Source: Peribacillus sp. Bi96
Lineage (GTDB): Bacteria > Bacillota > Bacilli > Bacillales > DSM-1321
NCBI RefSeq assembly: GCF_918698115.1
Contig: NZ_CAKKLV010000030.1
Span: 1-57,068, forward strand
Reading direction: 5' to 3'
DNA length: 57,068 nt
In this document: positions 17,660-27,045 of the stretch, one piece after another
Position numbering within the stretch: position 1 is the first letter of the stretch
Layout: each line of letters starts with the position of its first letter
Notes under the pieces: generated by a model
What the model saw: the letters and a program-made list of their open reading frames with translations, nothing else
What the model was told of the DNA's origin: nothing
Database searches by the model: none
Position numbers and translations under genes: made by a program

Positions 17660-18250
17660 TCATTTTTGTGAAATACCTCTCCAAAACACTTTCCAAGAGG
17701 CAGATAATTTATCCTTCAGCTGTTTCTCATCATTTCCATATACAAGCTCTACCAAAATGGAATCCACTACTCCCAAGAAAGCATAGGTCGGCGTTATGGC
17801 TGCATCTTCGACGATTAATTTGGCATTGATCCAATCCTGGAATTTACATTCAAGAATCGTCTGCACCTTTTCCTCGATATCTATGACTTCCTTACCAACC
17901 TCTTTTTCAAGATGTGCTGGCGGAAAAAAGGACATACGGAGCCAAAACTTTATATGCTCATTTTTTTGGAAAAGATCGATGACCAATTGTAGGAATCCAT
18001 ATAAATCTTTTTCAGGATTTTTTGAATCAACTTTACTGAAATATTGGAGTTTCGAAGATAGCTCCGTCTCTTTCGCATCACGTAAAACTTGCAGAAAAAG
18101 ATCATCCTTGCCTTTAAAATGGGCGTAAATGGATTGCTTTTTCATGCCGACTTCTTCAGCTATTAGAGAAAGGGACGCTCCTTCATAACCATGAATCGTG
18201 AAATATTTTAGAGCGGCTTCCTTAATTTCATTACTTTTCAATAATATCAC
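17660..18250 (-). CDS. TetR-family repressor of the MFS pump
   Basis: This 196-aa regulator has an N-terminal TetR HTH (YEGASLSLIAEEVGMKKQSIYAHFKGKDDLF) and a helical ligand-binding domain. The annotated ATG reads MILLKSNEIKEAALKYF; a ribosome binding site of the AGGTGAT type precedes it. A perfect palindrome at 18262-18273 lies 12 bases upstream of the start and is its likely operator. Upstream of the pump gene it forms an autoregulated two-gene efflux operon like QacR or BmrR-type circuits. Confidence 0.85.
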   Translation of the reverse strand: MILLKSNEIKEAALKYFTIHGYEGASLSLIAEEVGMKKQSIYAHFKGKDDLFLQVLRDAKETELSSKLQYFSKVDSKNPEKDLYGFLQLVIDLFQKNEHIKFWLRMSFFPPAHLEKEVGKEVIDIEEKVQTILECKFQDWINAKLIVEDAAITPTYAFLGVVDSILVELVYGNDEKQLKDKLSASWKVFWRGISQK

Positions 18251-18261
18251 CTCATAATTTA

Positions 18262-18273
18262 ACGAACGTTCGT
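18262..18273. promoter_or_regulatory. Likely TetR operator
   Basis: The perfect 12-bp palindrome ACGAACGTTCGT lies between the TetR start and an AT-rich -10 region (TATAAC on the minus strand), a typical arrangement for TetR autoregulation. Confidence 0.7.
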
Positions 18274-18879
18274 CAGTTATAATAGCAAATTAAATAAATA
18301 TATGCAAGCTAATCAGTTTATAAAATGGCATTTTGCAAAATGGATCTATATTTTATTGCAATCGCTCAATTGGTAGGCAATATATTTTTTCAACTGAGTA
18401 TTTTTCTATGTCTAATTTTCATATGGATGTTTTGTAGTGTGATGGGATGTTCTTAATTTCATGCTTTCTAAAAATGTCCAGTAATACGAAGAAATATTGC
18501 TTATTTGGATAGTTTATGTACTTTGAATAAAAAAAATAAAATTTGATTATTGTTTATTATCAGATTTCTTAAAAAAGGGCGGTTTCTTAGGAAGATAATT
18601 TTTTCTATATAGTTAGTAGATTTATAAACAAGAGACCCGCTTTATCGTGAAGCGGGTCTCTCTCGTAAAAATGGTTTCAGATGCCAAAAACAATTTCCTG
18701 GAAACTGGGTGTATCCTTAAATGGCCAATTAGTCCACTTTTTTTGGTTCAATTCCCTCTGGGTAGTATAAGTTGTAAATGAAAATTTGTAGGATCTACAT
18801 AGTTCAATAAAAAAACACTCCATGCTAATAACAAAACTCCCGCATATAAATCTATATTGATAATAAAGAGATAGGTGGG
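18274..18879. other. AT-rich intergenic region with one strong hairpin
   Basis: No coding region is visible. A 12-bp perfect stem at 18631-18661 (AGAGACCCGCTT / AAGCGGGTCTCT) with a 7-nt loop may be a terminator left from a lost gene; it lacks a clear T-run. Confidence 0.5.
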
Positions 18880-18885
18880 ATGAAG

Positions 18886-19818
18886 TTGGATACGTATGAC
18901 ATCAGAAAAGTGATTCAATACTACTACACAAAAATACAAGAAACGAATCACCCTTATTATTGGTACTGTTTGGCTGAGACTCAGGTAAGGGCCGGATTAA
19001 CAAATGAAGCACTGCAAACGATTGATGGCATCTTGTTGTTTCCAAATCCTTATCCTTCGAAGCAGGAACTGCTTGAAATGCAAAGTAGCCTCCAAACTGT
19101 TCTTTCAAGGGAAATGAATCCGAACAGAACAGCCATCGTGACCTCATTGCAAGGCGATATTGATGGGGACGGGATAAAGGATAATGTTTTTCTTACTGCA
19201 AATAAAACCCCTGATAGCCCCTTTTGGAGGAATATAACTTTGGTTATACAAAATGGGAGTACAAATCAATATGAACAAGTTCCCATAAAAAATAACGCAG
19301 GATACAATCCGACCCTTTTTCTTGGTGACTTTACAGGTAACAAGGTGGATGACATTTTAGTGGTCATTGATACAGGAGGCAGCGGCGGTACTATTTATGC
19401 GTATGTCGTTTCATATCTTAACGGTCAACTCATGACTATTTTTAATTCCGATACATTCAATGAAACGTTTAAATACGCTGTGAATTATGAAAATCTATAC
19501 AAAGCCAAGGTGAACAGTTATTACCTAAAAGAAAGGTACATTCTAGACCTTACTTATAAGGATAAGGAATATTTATCAGAAATTTATAACAAGAATGGTG
19601 TTTTGAAGGCACCTATAGAAGGATGGGTCAATCCTTTATCTGGTCTATATCCGGTCGATTTTAATAGGGATGGCATAAATGAGCTCGATGCGTATCAGAG
19701 GATAGCGGGAAGGTACAATGCCGACTCATTGGGAATGGTACAGACTGTATTGAAGTGGAACGGGCAAGCTTTTGGTCCTGATCGGCAGAATGTGGCTATC
19801 TTTGGAGGGGAAATATAA
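18886..19818 (+). CDS. FG-GAP/VCBS-like repeat protein, probably spore- or surface-associated
   Basis: This protein of about 310 aa begins with an N-terminal helical region (about 1-75) resembling a TPR-like pair (YYWYCLAETQVRAGLTNEALQTIDGIL). A beta-rich part follows with two calcium-binding-like loops, GDIDGDGIKDNVF and PVDFNRDGINELDAYQ, plus GDFTGNKVDDILVVIDTGG, as in FG-GAP/VCBS repeat proteins. There is no signal peptide or sorting signal. The AGGTGG site sits 7 bases before the TTG at 18886 and only 1 base before the ATG at 18880, so TTG is the likelier start. It seems monocistronic. The function is unknown. Confidence 0.65.
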   Translation: MDTYDIRKVIQYYYTKIQETNHPYYWYCLAETQVRAGLTNEALQTIDGILLFPNPYPSKQELLEMQSSLQTVLSREMNPNRTAIVTSLQGDIDGDGIKDNVFLTANKTPDSPFWRNITLVIQNGSTNQYEQVPIKNNAGYNPTLFLGDFTGNKVDDILVVIDTGGSGGTIYAYVVSYLNGQLMTIFNSDTFNETFKYAVNYENLYKAKVNSYYLKERYILDLTYKDKEYLSEIYNKNGVLKAPIEGWVNPLSGLYPVDFNRDGINELDAYQRIAGRYNADSLGMVQTVLKWNGQAFGPDRQNVAIFGGEI

Positions 19819-20044
19819 CACATTGGGAAAAGAAGGTTCATGAACAAGGTATGGGCGAAATCTTCGCCCAAAGGATGCCGAGAATTATTCTTGTCAATGG
19901 TTTAGCTGACTGTGCAAAATGAAAGTTCCATACATTTAAGAACATAATTGAACCGGCAATAATCATTGTAGGTGGACGTGATGGCTTCTTTGCTACTTCT
20001 ATGGATTCATCAAATCTAAAAGGGCGAAATGCTAATTCGGATTA

Positions 20045-20665
20045 TTAGTAGGCGATACCTACACGTGATTTTAAATAATCGCTGCTTTTAATCTGGCTAT
20101 AGGTAAATTCTGCTGTATCCGCCACGGATATTTCAACTCCATCCTCCGGCAAGAAGTTTCTTTCTACACGATATTTACCAACACTTTTTCCATCCGGCAA
20201 ATACGTAGGGCAGACAATAGTCCATTCGAGTGTTGATTGTTTAAGCAAATCGTACACTTTATGATGTTCTTCCGTTGAACGGGTAGACTTGCGCTTTGAT
20301 TCACTTGTCTGATAACGCAGTGAGTTTGGAGTGTTTCTACTTTGCAGAATACCTGCTGTTCCAATCGTTATAATTCGTTGTATACCTTCAATTTCCATTA
20401 CTTCGATAATTAGTGGCATGCTTGCTGATAAAGTGGTTGTCCCATCAGTACTTAGTGCACTAAGTACTACATCAATCCCATGCATTGCACGTACGATATC
20501 ATCCTTATGTAAAACATTACCTTGAATAATGGTTAAACTTGCATGGTTTATTTGGATTTTCTCTGGAGTGCGAACTAAAACTGTAACATGATGTCTGTCA
20601 TGAAGGCATTTAGTAACTAATTGACCCCCAACTCGTCCAGTTGCACCTAAAATTAAAATATTCAA
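20045..20665 (-). CDS. NAD(P)-binding SDR-like protein (NmrA type)
   Basis: This 206-aa atypical short-chain dehydrogenase begins MNILILGATGRVGGQLVTK, with the Rossmann motif GATGRVGG at residues 7-14, followed by ALSTDGTTTLSASMP and the conserved IVCPTYLPDG region. Proteins of this type act as NAD(P)H-flavin/quinone reductases or redox sensors. The classical catalytic YxxxK is not present. An AGGAGG-like site precedes the start. It has no operon partner. Confidence 0.75.
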   Translation of the reverse strand: MNILILGATGRVGGQLVTKCLHDRHHVTVLVRTPEKIQINHASLTIIQGNVLHKDDIVRAMHGIDVVLSALSTDGTTTLSASMPLIIEVMEIEGIQRIITIGTAGILQSRNTPNSLRYQTSESKRKSTRSTEEHHKVYDLLKQSTLEWTIVCPTYLPDGKSVGKYRVERNFLPEDGVEISVADTAEFTYSQIKSSDYLKSRVGIAY

Positions 20666-21121
20666 GAATTAACCTCCTTTTTCGAATTATACTTTATCAT
20701 TTTCAACGAATGGGAGCTTTAGTTCAATAAGACATTTTAAACGATCAAATTTTTCTTAAGAAAATGAATCAATAAAATCATAGTAGATCCTATTTAAATC
20801 AACCTTTTTCCAAAAGGCACAACTCATCAAATTATCCTTCTGAGAAATTGGGATTTTTAATACGGTACATCATGAACTTTGTAAATTAGCGTTTTGCTGG
20901 CGGTACCCCAAGAAGGTGCTGCCAAAAATCATTTTTTTAAATGTTTGTTAATAGGTAATTCCTATAACCAAATCGTTTGGGTGAAGGATTTTCTGGTCTA
21001 GTGGCCCGGTTATTTAGTGAAAATACAAAATGGGCCCCGAAAGTTTCAAGAGGATCCCTTTTGAAGTAGTGAAAAATATAAAAACGCTCCAAAAAAAACA
21101 ATAACGACTACAATTCCTCCT
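20666..21121. other. Intergenic region without a recognisable gene
   Basis: AT-rich with several stop codons in all frames. I see no conserved gene, RNA or clear terminator here. Confidence 0.4.
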
Positions 21122-21292
21122 CTAATATTCCTGTCCTTCTTTCGATTTTAGAAAAGAATCAACTGATTCATCTAATAAATTTTCCCGATTAGGATCTTCA
21201 TTGACATCTGTATCCACTTCCATTTCGTTGTTATTTAATATTCTAACCTGACTTTTATGTTGAGCTGGATTATGGTTATTATCTTTTGGCAT
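21122..21292 (-). CDS. Small acidic protein, 56 aa, function unknown
   Basis: The ORF begins MPKDNNHNPAQHKSQVRILN after AAGGAG at a good 6-base spacing and continues as an acidic, soluble chain (EMEVDTDVNEDPNRENLLDE, ending KEGQEY). It carries no signal peptide or membrane helix. The pattern (a short Asn/Gln-rich start and an acidic middle) occurs in small proteins of spore-formers, but I cannot name the family. It stands alone. Confidence 0.6.
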   Translation of the reverse strand: MPKDNNHNPAQHKSQVRILNNNEMEVDTDVNEDPNRENLLDESVDSFLKSKEGQEY

Positions 21293-21580
21293 ATAAACTC
21301 CTTCTTGAACAGATATTTTTTATTTAGTATGAACAATTGAACCAATATGAAATCCAATATTCTGTAAGATTATTTGAGCTTCTTTCCCGGATTGAGTCCT
21401 GTTGTCTTGATGGAAGGTGGAAAAAGTATATATGATTTTATTTTGGGTATTATTGACTGAATATTATAAATATTATAATATTTAGTTTGTGAACGAATTT
21501 CTGAAACAAGGTTTTATATTAAAAACACGTGGTTTGATTTTCCTTGAGTAAAGTCAAATAATCGTACAGGAGGTTTTTTT

Positions 21581-22570
21581 ATGAAGAAAAGAATAAGGAA
21601 TACTTCTATTGGTTTTTTGTTGCTAGTTTCAATAATTCTATCATTATCATTATTTCTTCCTTCTTTTGGCCAAACAGCTGTGCATCAATCGGATTTTAAA
21701 GTAACTCTATTAGGAACAGGTTCTCCTATTTTAAGTACAACTCGCTCAGGTCCTGCTACCCTTGTAGAAGTTGGTAATGAAAAACTACTCTTTGATGCTG
21801 GACGTGGAACCGCTTTACAATTATATAAGGTGAATATGTTACCAGGCAGTGTGGACAAGTTATTCCTTACTCATCTGCATTCTGATCATACGATCGGCAT
21901 ACCAGACGTATGGCTTACAGGTTCTTTACCAACAGGAGGGAAAAGGGAGCAACCATTTAACATATGGGGACCAAAGGGAACCGAGAAAATGATGTTACAT
22001 ATGAATAAAGCGTTTAAAGCCGATTTGGATGCAAGGAATGACTCTGGGAATGGAAACATTGAAGGATCAAGTATTGTAGCAAATGATATCAAAGAAGGTA
22101 TTGTCTATAAAAAAAAGGGAATCGAGGTAATAGCTTTCAAGGTTGACCATAAATCAATAGAACCTGCTTTCGGTTATCGGGTTAATTACAAAGGACATTC
22201 CGTAGTTATCTCAGGTGACACCCGTTATAATGAAAATCTCATTCAATTTGCTAAAGGTGCTGACGTAGTTATCCATGAGGTTGCAGCCGCAAGCCCTGAT
22301 AACGAATCAGAATCAATAGCCAATATACTTGATCTTCACACTACTCCTGAGGAAGCAGGTAAAGTCTTTAGCCAAGTACAACCAAAACTTGCTGTGTACT
22401 CACATATTGTATTATTGGGAGGACTGTCAGAAGAAAAGGCAAACTTGCTCGAAAGAACAAAAGAAACATACAAAGGAAACGTTGTAGTAGGTGAGGATTT
22501 GTTATCAATTGAAATAGGAGACAAGGTACAAGTACTACAACCGGTAAACGGGTCGAACTCAGGGAAATAA
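21581..22570 (+). CDS. Exported metallo-beta-lactamase-fold hydrolase
   Basis: This 329-aa protein has a signal peptide (about 1-33, ending FGQTA) and an MBL domain with the metal motif THLHSDHTIG, the second metal ligands in SGDTRYNE and the third His region in YSHIVLLGG. The arrangement is like the RNase Z / arylsulfatase-type branch of the superfamily, but secretion argues against tRNA processing, so a hydrolase acting outside the cell is likely. The strong ribosome binding site CAGGAGG precedes the ATG. The substrate is unknown. Confidence 0.8.
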   Translation: MKKRIRNTSIGFLLLVSIILSLSLFLPSFGQTAVHQSDFKVTLLGTGSPILSTTRSGPATLVEVGNEKLLFDAGRGTALQLYKVNMLPGSVDKLFLTHLHSDHTIGIPDVWLTGSLPTGGKREQPFNIWGPKGTEKMMLHMNKAFKADLDARNDSGNGNIEGSSIVANDIKEGIVYKKKGIEVIAFKVDHKSIEPAFGYRVNYKGHSVVISGDTRYNENLIQFAKGADVVIHEVAAASPDNESESIANILDLHTTPEEAGKVFSQVQPKLAVYSHIVLLGGLSEEKANLLERTKETYKGNVVVGEDLLSIEIGDKVQVLQPVNGSNSGK

Positions 22571-22711
22571 TACAGCTTCAGCGAGCAAGTGTTTTAAACT
22601 AATTAAGACGATAAGCGTTTCGAAAACTAGACCGCAGTTAGTAAAATCCCCTCTAAACAAATGAGGGTGATTTAATAATATTTGGAGAGGACTCATAATT
22701 GTTTTTCTATA

Positions 22712-22752
22712 AAAAGACCGCAAAAAATTCAGAAGAATTTTTGCGGTCTTTT
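22712..22752. terminator. Bidirectional terminator between the MBL hydrolase and hxlB
   Basis: AAAAGACCGCAAAAAATTC pairs almost perfectly with GAATTTTTGCGGTCTTTT around a 4-nt loop, with A and T runs at both ends. The two neighbouring genes converge on it. Confidence 0.88.
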
Positions 22753-22781
22753 AACATCTTGCTTTTTTGTTTATCATTAAA

Positions 22782-23339
22782 CTACTCGAGATTAGCGTGT
22801 CGTCCATACATATTATTCGTATCCAATCCCTTTTTATCCATGAACCTCAAAATGACAGCATCGTAAAAAAGTAAGAGAGTTTGTTCAAATAGAGAGCCCA
22901 TTGGCTGGATTGTTTTATAATCGCCTTCTGACTGATCTTTTGGTGTGCCAGGCAATATTATTGTGATATCCGCTAATTTTCCGATGGTGGATTCCGGGAA
23001 AATTGTTACTGAAGCAATTGCCCCACCGATGCTTTTTGCTTTCTCAGCCATGGAAACCAAACTTTTTGTTTCTCCTGAACCTGAACTGATAATCAAAATG
23101 TCACCTTTTTCGAAGGAAGGGGTGACCGTTTCCCCTATTACATATGCATCAATCCCCAAATGCATCATTCGCTTCGCAAAGGAATTACCCATAAGGCCAG
23201 ATCTTCCTGCACCTGCAACAAAAACTTTCTTTGATTCAAGAATCCCATTAACCAATTTTTCAGCTTCTTCGTCAGCAATTATGTCTACTGAACGATTTAG
23301 CTCTTTTATGATTTCAGCTAAATATTGAGTGGTCTGCAT
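22782..23339 (-). CDS. hxlB: 6-phospho-3-hexuloisomerase
   Basis: This 185-aa SIS-fold protein converts D-arabino-3-hexulose 6-phosphate to fructose 6-phosphate, the second step of formaldehyde fixation in the ribulose monophosphate pathway. Motifs include VFVAGAGRSGLMGNSFAKR and the ISSGSGETKS phosphate loop; the length equals that of HxlB/PHI enzymes. It normally follows hxlA (hexulose-6-phosphate synthase); here only the last codons of hxlA remain, 8 bases upstream. Divergently beyond lie zwf and an NAD-type gnd. Confidence 0.9.
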   Translation of the reverse strand: MQTTQYLAEIIKELNRSVDIIADEEAEKLVNGILESKKVFVAGAGRSGLMGNSFAKRMMHLGIDAYVIGETVTPSFEKGDILIISSGSGETKSLVSMAEKAKSIGGAIASVTIFPESTIGKLADITIILPGTPKDQSEGDYKTIQPMGSLFEQTLLLFYDAVILRFMDKKGLDTNNMYGRHANLE

Positions 23340-23347
23340 GATGGGTA

Positions 23348-23442
23348 TTAGCCTTGTTTAACCAATTTTTGTACTTGGGCAGCAGTACCTTTAATCATCT
23401 TGTCCGGTGATACCGCCACCAACGATGACTAGGTCAGGTACC
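23348..23442 (-). pseudogene. hxlA: hxlA (3-hexulose-6-phosphate synthase) 3' remnant
   Basis: The minus strand encodes VPDLVIVGGGITG in one frame and, after a single-base shift, DKMIKGTAAQVQKLVKQG and a stop, which together are the C-terminal end of hexulose-6-phosphate synthase (phosphate-binding GGGIT and the terminal helix). Everything upstream of this is gone. The remnant ends 8 bases before hxlB, the normal gene order. Confidence 0.8.
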
Positions 23443-23844
23443 AGTGTGAACACAGACCAAGGTTAGCGAGTTTTTGTACAGTCGCTGACCTTGGCTTTTT
23501 CACGTGCATCCGGCATTGTACATGTGCTTTATTTGACATGATATCTTGATAAAGTTTGTAGACTAATTTGGCATAACTAATAGTGAGCTGAAGGAATACT
23601 AATACATGCATGAAAAAACTCATGAGAACGACAAATAACTGTCAATAAGAGTTTGTGGGTTGTTTAACAATCGCCAATAAATTGAATATTGTCAAAAAAA
23701 GCCATGGTTCATTTAATGATGTCATCACCTGCAATCAGTGAGGGATAAACGATTCCTATATTTAAAAGCAGGATAATGCATTTGCGACCGAAGCGAATAA
23801 GACATTACCTTATATAAAAATGTTGAAGAGTGGAGGAATGAAAA
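23443..23844. other. Intergenic region with a long hairpin, upstream of zwf
   Basis: CCAAGGTTAGCGA (23457-23469) and TCGCTGACCTTGG (23482-23494) form a 13-bp stem (one wobble) followed by CTTTTTC, directly at the point where hxlA has been cut. No gene is seen in the remainder. It may mark the deletion scar or a small element end. Confidence 0.45.
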
Positions 23845-25299
23845 GTGGATTCTATGACCTTTGTCTTATTTGGAGCAACGGGAGATTTAGCTAAGCGAAA
23901 AATCTATCCTGCCTTGTTTAATATGTATCTTAATCAAAAATTGCCGAATCCTTTTTCAGTTATTGGTGTAGGGAGAGGCGAGTTGTCTGATGTTGAATTT
24001 CAAACACGTGTAAAAGAATCCTTAATGACTTTTTCAAGGCATTTGATAAACGACCTATCAAAAAAAGAAGAGTTCATCCAGGCATTCCGTTATATCCAAT
24101 TGGATGTAACAAATGCTAATGGGTATGAAGGGTTACTTAACCTCATCCGACAAAATGAAAAAGACCAGAATATTGAAGAGAATCGAATGTTCTATCTTTC
24201 TGTTGCCCCGGAATTCTTTGATGTAATTGCTTTGAACATTAAGAAAAGTGGATTAGGCTCAACAAAAGGATGGAAGCGTTTGATTATCGAAAAACCGTTT
24301 GGGCATGATCTAAAATCTGCCCAAGATTTAAACGCAAAACTGAATGAAGCTTTTGAGGAAGATGAAATTTTTCGGATTGATCACTATCTGGGAAAACCGA
24401 TGGTTCAAAACCTTGAAGCCTTGGAATTTGCCAACCCTGTGTTGCAATCACTATGGAACAATCGCTTTATAGCCAATGTGCAAATTACCGCTAGTGAAAC
24501 GGTTGGTGTGGAAGAGAGAGCGGGGTATTACGACAAAGCTGGGGCGATTCGTGATATGGTTCAAAATCATATGCTGCAGCTGTTGATGATGACGGCCATG
24601 CATCTGCCAAAAAAGATTAGTGCAAAGGATATTCGAAATGAGAAGCGAAAGGTTATGGAATCTTTGCGACCATTACAGATACCCACTATAGGAGTCCACG
24701 TCGTTCGTGGTCAATATGAATCTGGGGAAATAAATGGTAAACCAGTAGTCGGATATATAGAGGAACCTGGCGTTGATGGTTCTTCCAAAAATGATACATT
24801 TGTGGCGGCTCGTCTATGGATTGATAATTCCTTTTGGGATGGGGTACCATTTTATATCCGTACAGGTAAGCGTATGACAGAAAAGTCGACGCGGATTGTG
24901 ATTGAATACAAAAATCCATTAACCATGTTGTATAGTAACGAGAACCAACATGCAGAACCCAATCTTTTAATTATCAAAGTAAGTCCGAATGAAGGGATTT
25001 CGATGCAATTAAATAGCAAAAACTCAATAAACGGAAAATTAGAACCTATAATGATTGACTTTTCAGCAAGTGAAAAAGGAGTACCTGAAGCGTATGAACT
25101 GCTTATATTTGATGCTTTGCGAGGAGATTCTACGTTCTTTGCCCACTGGGATGAAGTTGAATTATCTTGGAAATGGGTCCAGCCTATATTAGAAGCCTTC
25201 AAGGAAAACAGCCTTCCCCTTCACTTATACAAATCAGGTTCGATGGGACCGGAAGTTGCTCATCAATTATTGGAAGTTGATGGATATAAATGGTGGTGA
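23845..25299 (+). CDS. zwf: Glucose-6-phosphate 1-dehydrogenase
   Basis: This 484-aa cytosolic enzyme oxidises glucose 6-phosphate to 6-phosphogluconolactone with NADP. It has the N-terminal coenzyme motif FGATGDLAKRK and the active-site signature RIDHYLGKPMVQN, and is full length for the family. The start is the GTG at 23845, 8 bases after GGAGG; an ATG nine bases further on is possible. It is followed at 117 bases by an NAD-type 6-phosphogluconate dehydrogenase gene. With divergent hxlB (and once hxlA) these enzymes would make a cycle that oxidises formaldehyde to CO2. Confidence 0.93.
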   Translation: MDSMTFVLFGATGDLAKRKIYPALFNMYLNQKLPNPFSVIGVGRGELSDVEFQTRVKESLMTFSRHLINDLSKKEEFIQAFRYIQLDVTNANGYEGLLNLIRQNEKDQNIEENRMFYLSVAPEFFDVIALNIKKSGLGSTKGWKRLIIEKPFGHDLKSAQDLNAKLNEAFEEDEIFRIDHYLGKPMVQNLEALEFANPVLQSLWNNRFIANVQITASETVGVEERAGYYDKAGAIRDMVQNHMLQLLMMTAMHLPKKISAKDIRNEKRKVMESLRPLQIPTIGVHVVRGQYESGEINGKPVVGYIEEPGVDGSSKNDTFVAARLWIDNSFWDGVPFYIRTGKRMTEKSTRIVIEYKNPLTMLYSNENQHAEPNLLIIKVSPNEGISMQLNSKNSINGKLEPIMIDFSASEKGVPEAYELLIFDALRGDSTFFAHWDEVELSWKWVQPILEAFKENSLPLHLYKSGSMGPEVAHQLLEVDGYKWW

Positions 25300-25415
25300 A
25301 GGTAAGGTAATGTTTGATAGAAAACTGAGTAGGATGGGATCGGTGTCCTAAAAAGTAGGAAGACCAACCTCAAAATAAATAGGCAGAAATAAAAAACTTA
25401 AAGGAGGCAATTCAA

Positions 25416-26312
25416 ATGAAAGTAGGATTAATTGGTTTAGGAAAAATGGGATTGAACTTGGGGAAGAATTTAATCGATAATCATCATCATGTAGTGGCGT
25501 TCGATTTAAATACAAGTGCGATTGAAGAAATAAAAAGTTATGGAGTGGAAGGGGCATCCAGTTTACAAGAGCTTGTCCAATCCTTGGAAAAACCACGAGT
25601 TCTTTGGATTATGGTTCCGCATTCTGTAGTTGATTCAGTTATTAGTGAGGTTGCCCCTATGTTAAGCGAAGGGGATATCGTTATAGAAGCAGGTAATTCC
25701 CACTATAAGGAATCCATCCGTCGTTACAGCGAGCTAAGGAAATTTGGGGTGCGTTTTATGGACTCAGGCACATCCGGGGGGATGGAAGGTGCTCGGAATG
25801 GAGCTTGTTATATGGTAGGTGGAGATCCAGAAGCATGGGACATTGTCGAGCCGATTTTTAGGGATACAGCCGTAGAAAATGGGTATTTATATGCTGGAAA
25901 GGCAGGTAGTGGCCACTTCTTGAAAATGGTCCATAATGGAATTGAATACGCAATGATGGCGGCGATAGGGGAAGGGTTTGAAGTCCTAGAAAAAAGCGAC
26001 CTGGATTTTGACTATGAAAAGGTAGCGAGAGTATGGAATAATGGTTCGGTTATTCGCTCATGGCTCATGGATTTAACTGAACATGCATTTTCTAAAGATG
26101 CAAAGCTAGATGAAATTAAAGGCATTATGCATTCTTCCGGTGAAGGAAAATGGACAGTAGAAACTGCTCTCGATCTACAAGCCGCTACCCCTGTTATCGC
26201 CATGTCTTTATTGATGCGTTATCGTTCATTAGATAACGACACATTTACAGGTAAAGTCGTAGCTGCTTTGCGAAATGAATTCGGCGGACATGCTGTGGAG
26301 AAAAACAACTAG
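25416..26312 (+). CDS. 6-Phosphogluconate dehydrogenase, short NAD-type
   Basis: This 298-aa decarboxylating dehydrogenase converts 6-phosphogluconate to ribulose 5-phosphate and CO2. The N-terminal Rossmann motif GLIGLGKMGLNLGKN and the substrate motif DSGTSGGMEGARNG are clear, as is the catalytic lysine region GSGHFLKMVHNGIEY. At about 300 residues it belongs to the short, usually NAD-dependent class (YqeC/GntZ-like group), not the 470-aa NADP class. AAAGGAGG precedes the ATG. It is co-oriented with zwf and followed by a terminator at 26573-26598. It could also serve gluconate catabolism, since the gnt operon in this window lacks gntZ. Confidence 0.9.
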   Translation: MKVGLIGLGKMGLNLGKNLIDNHHHVVAFDLNTSAIEEIKSYGVEGASSLQELVQSLEKPRVLWIMVPHSVVDSVISEVAPMLSEGDIVIEAGNSHYKESIRRYSELRKFGVRFMDSGTSGGMEGARNGACYMVGGDPEAWDIVEPIFRDTAVENGYLYAGKAGSGHFLKMVHNGIEYAMMAAIGEGFEVLEKSDLDFDYEKVARVWNNGSVIRSWLMDLTEHAFSKDAKLDEIKGIMHSSGEGKWTVETALDLQAATPVIAMSLLMRYRSLDNDTFTGKVVAALRNEFGGHAVEKNN

Positions 26313-26572
26313 GACAATTTTGTGTGAATTCAAAAACGAAAGCCCTTGATAAAATAAATATAGAAATGGGAAGAGGAAAAGAAATCCTGTATGTATTGGG
26401 CAGACAAAAACAATTTGCCTATTTGGACGATGTAAAAATAAACGAACTGGGAAGGACTCCTTATCTTAAGGAAAAGGTGTGCAAAAGAATTACATTCGGA
26501 TTCGTATGAATACTTTATACGCAAAGCTTATTTACTGTCAAAACAAATACGAGCCATAATTTTTAGCCAAAG

Positions 26573-26598
26573 AAAAAACACCGTTAATGGTGCTTTTT
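26573..26598 (+). terminator. Terminator of the zwf-gnd unit
   Basis: The short stem ACACC / GGTGC(T) inside AAAAAACACCGTTAATGGTG is followed by CTTTTTCTTTC. Confidence 0.7.
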
Positions 26599-26646
26599 CT
26601 TTCATATTCAATTCTTACTTAAATGAGTAGGAAATGGCCAATTCAT

Positions 26647-27045
26647 TTATAATGTTAAGCTATTCTCACTACTCGATGAAGCGGATTTTATTATTTTGTG
26701 ATGAAAAATATAAGAGACAGCTATCAAAATATATCCGATAATGAAAAGCAACCATCCACTGGCGGGATCGCCCACTGATATGCTTGAATACAAAGCGCCC
26801 GTCAAATCAAAGACAAAACCGGCATAAGCCCATTCCTTAATTCTTGGAAAGCCAGGAACAAGTATCGCCACAATACCTAATAGCTTTGCAATTCCAAGGA
26901 AGGGCAGGAGGTAGGTGGGATAACCTAAATGAGTAAATAAATCAACTGCATCGGGAACAGACATTATATCCGGAATAGAACCCAGACCCATTAATACCAC
27001 CAATAGTCCCGTGAAAATCCAGTATATAATTTTTATTTTTTTCAT
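26647..27045 (-). CDS. DoxX-like membrane protein
   Basis: This 132-aa protein has four transmembrane helices and DoxX-family features (GLGSIPDIMSVP, then LGYPTYLLPFLGIAKLLG and the DLTGALYSSISVGD loop). Members of this family are small quinone-associated or redox membrane proteins, of mostly unknown role. The start is well supported by GGGAGGAAATG. It stands alone; the convergent zwf-gnd terminator is on its 3' side. Confidence 0.82.
   Translation of the reverse strand: MKKIKIIYWIFTGLLVVLMGLGSIPDIMSVPDAVDLFTHLGYPTYLLPFLGIAKLLGIVAILVPGFPRIKEWAYAGFVFDLTGALYSSISVGDPASGWLLFIIGYILIAVSYIFHHKIIKSASSSSENSLTL

Noticed and set aside
19819..20044. Short frame ending SNLKGRNANSDY and a TGGGCGAA/TTCGCCCA hairpin after 19851
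   Set aside because: The frame resembles no family securely and the hairpin has no T-run, so neither was called.
23429..23623. 64-codon minus-strand frame across the hairpin upstream of hxlB
   Set aside because: It is formed by the hairpin and intergenic DNA, and is not a continuation of hxlA.
26324..26509. 61-codon plus-strand frame after gnd
   Set aside because: GTG start without a ribosome binding site; sequence not recognisable as a protein family; ends just before the terminator, so it is more likely 3' untranslated DNA.
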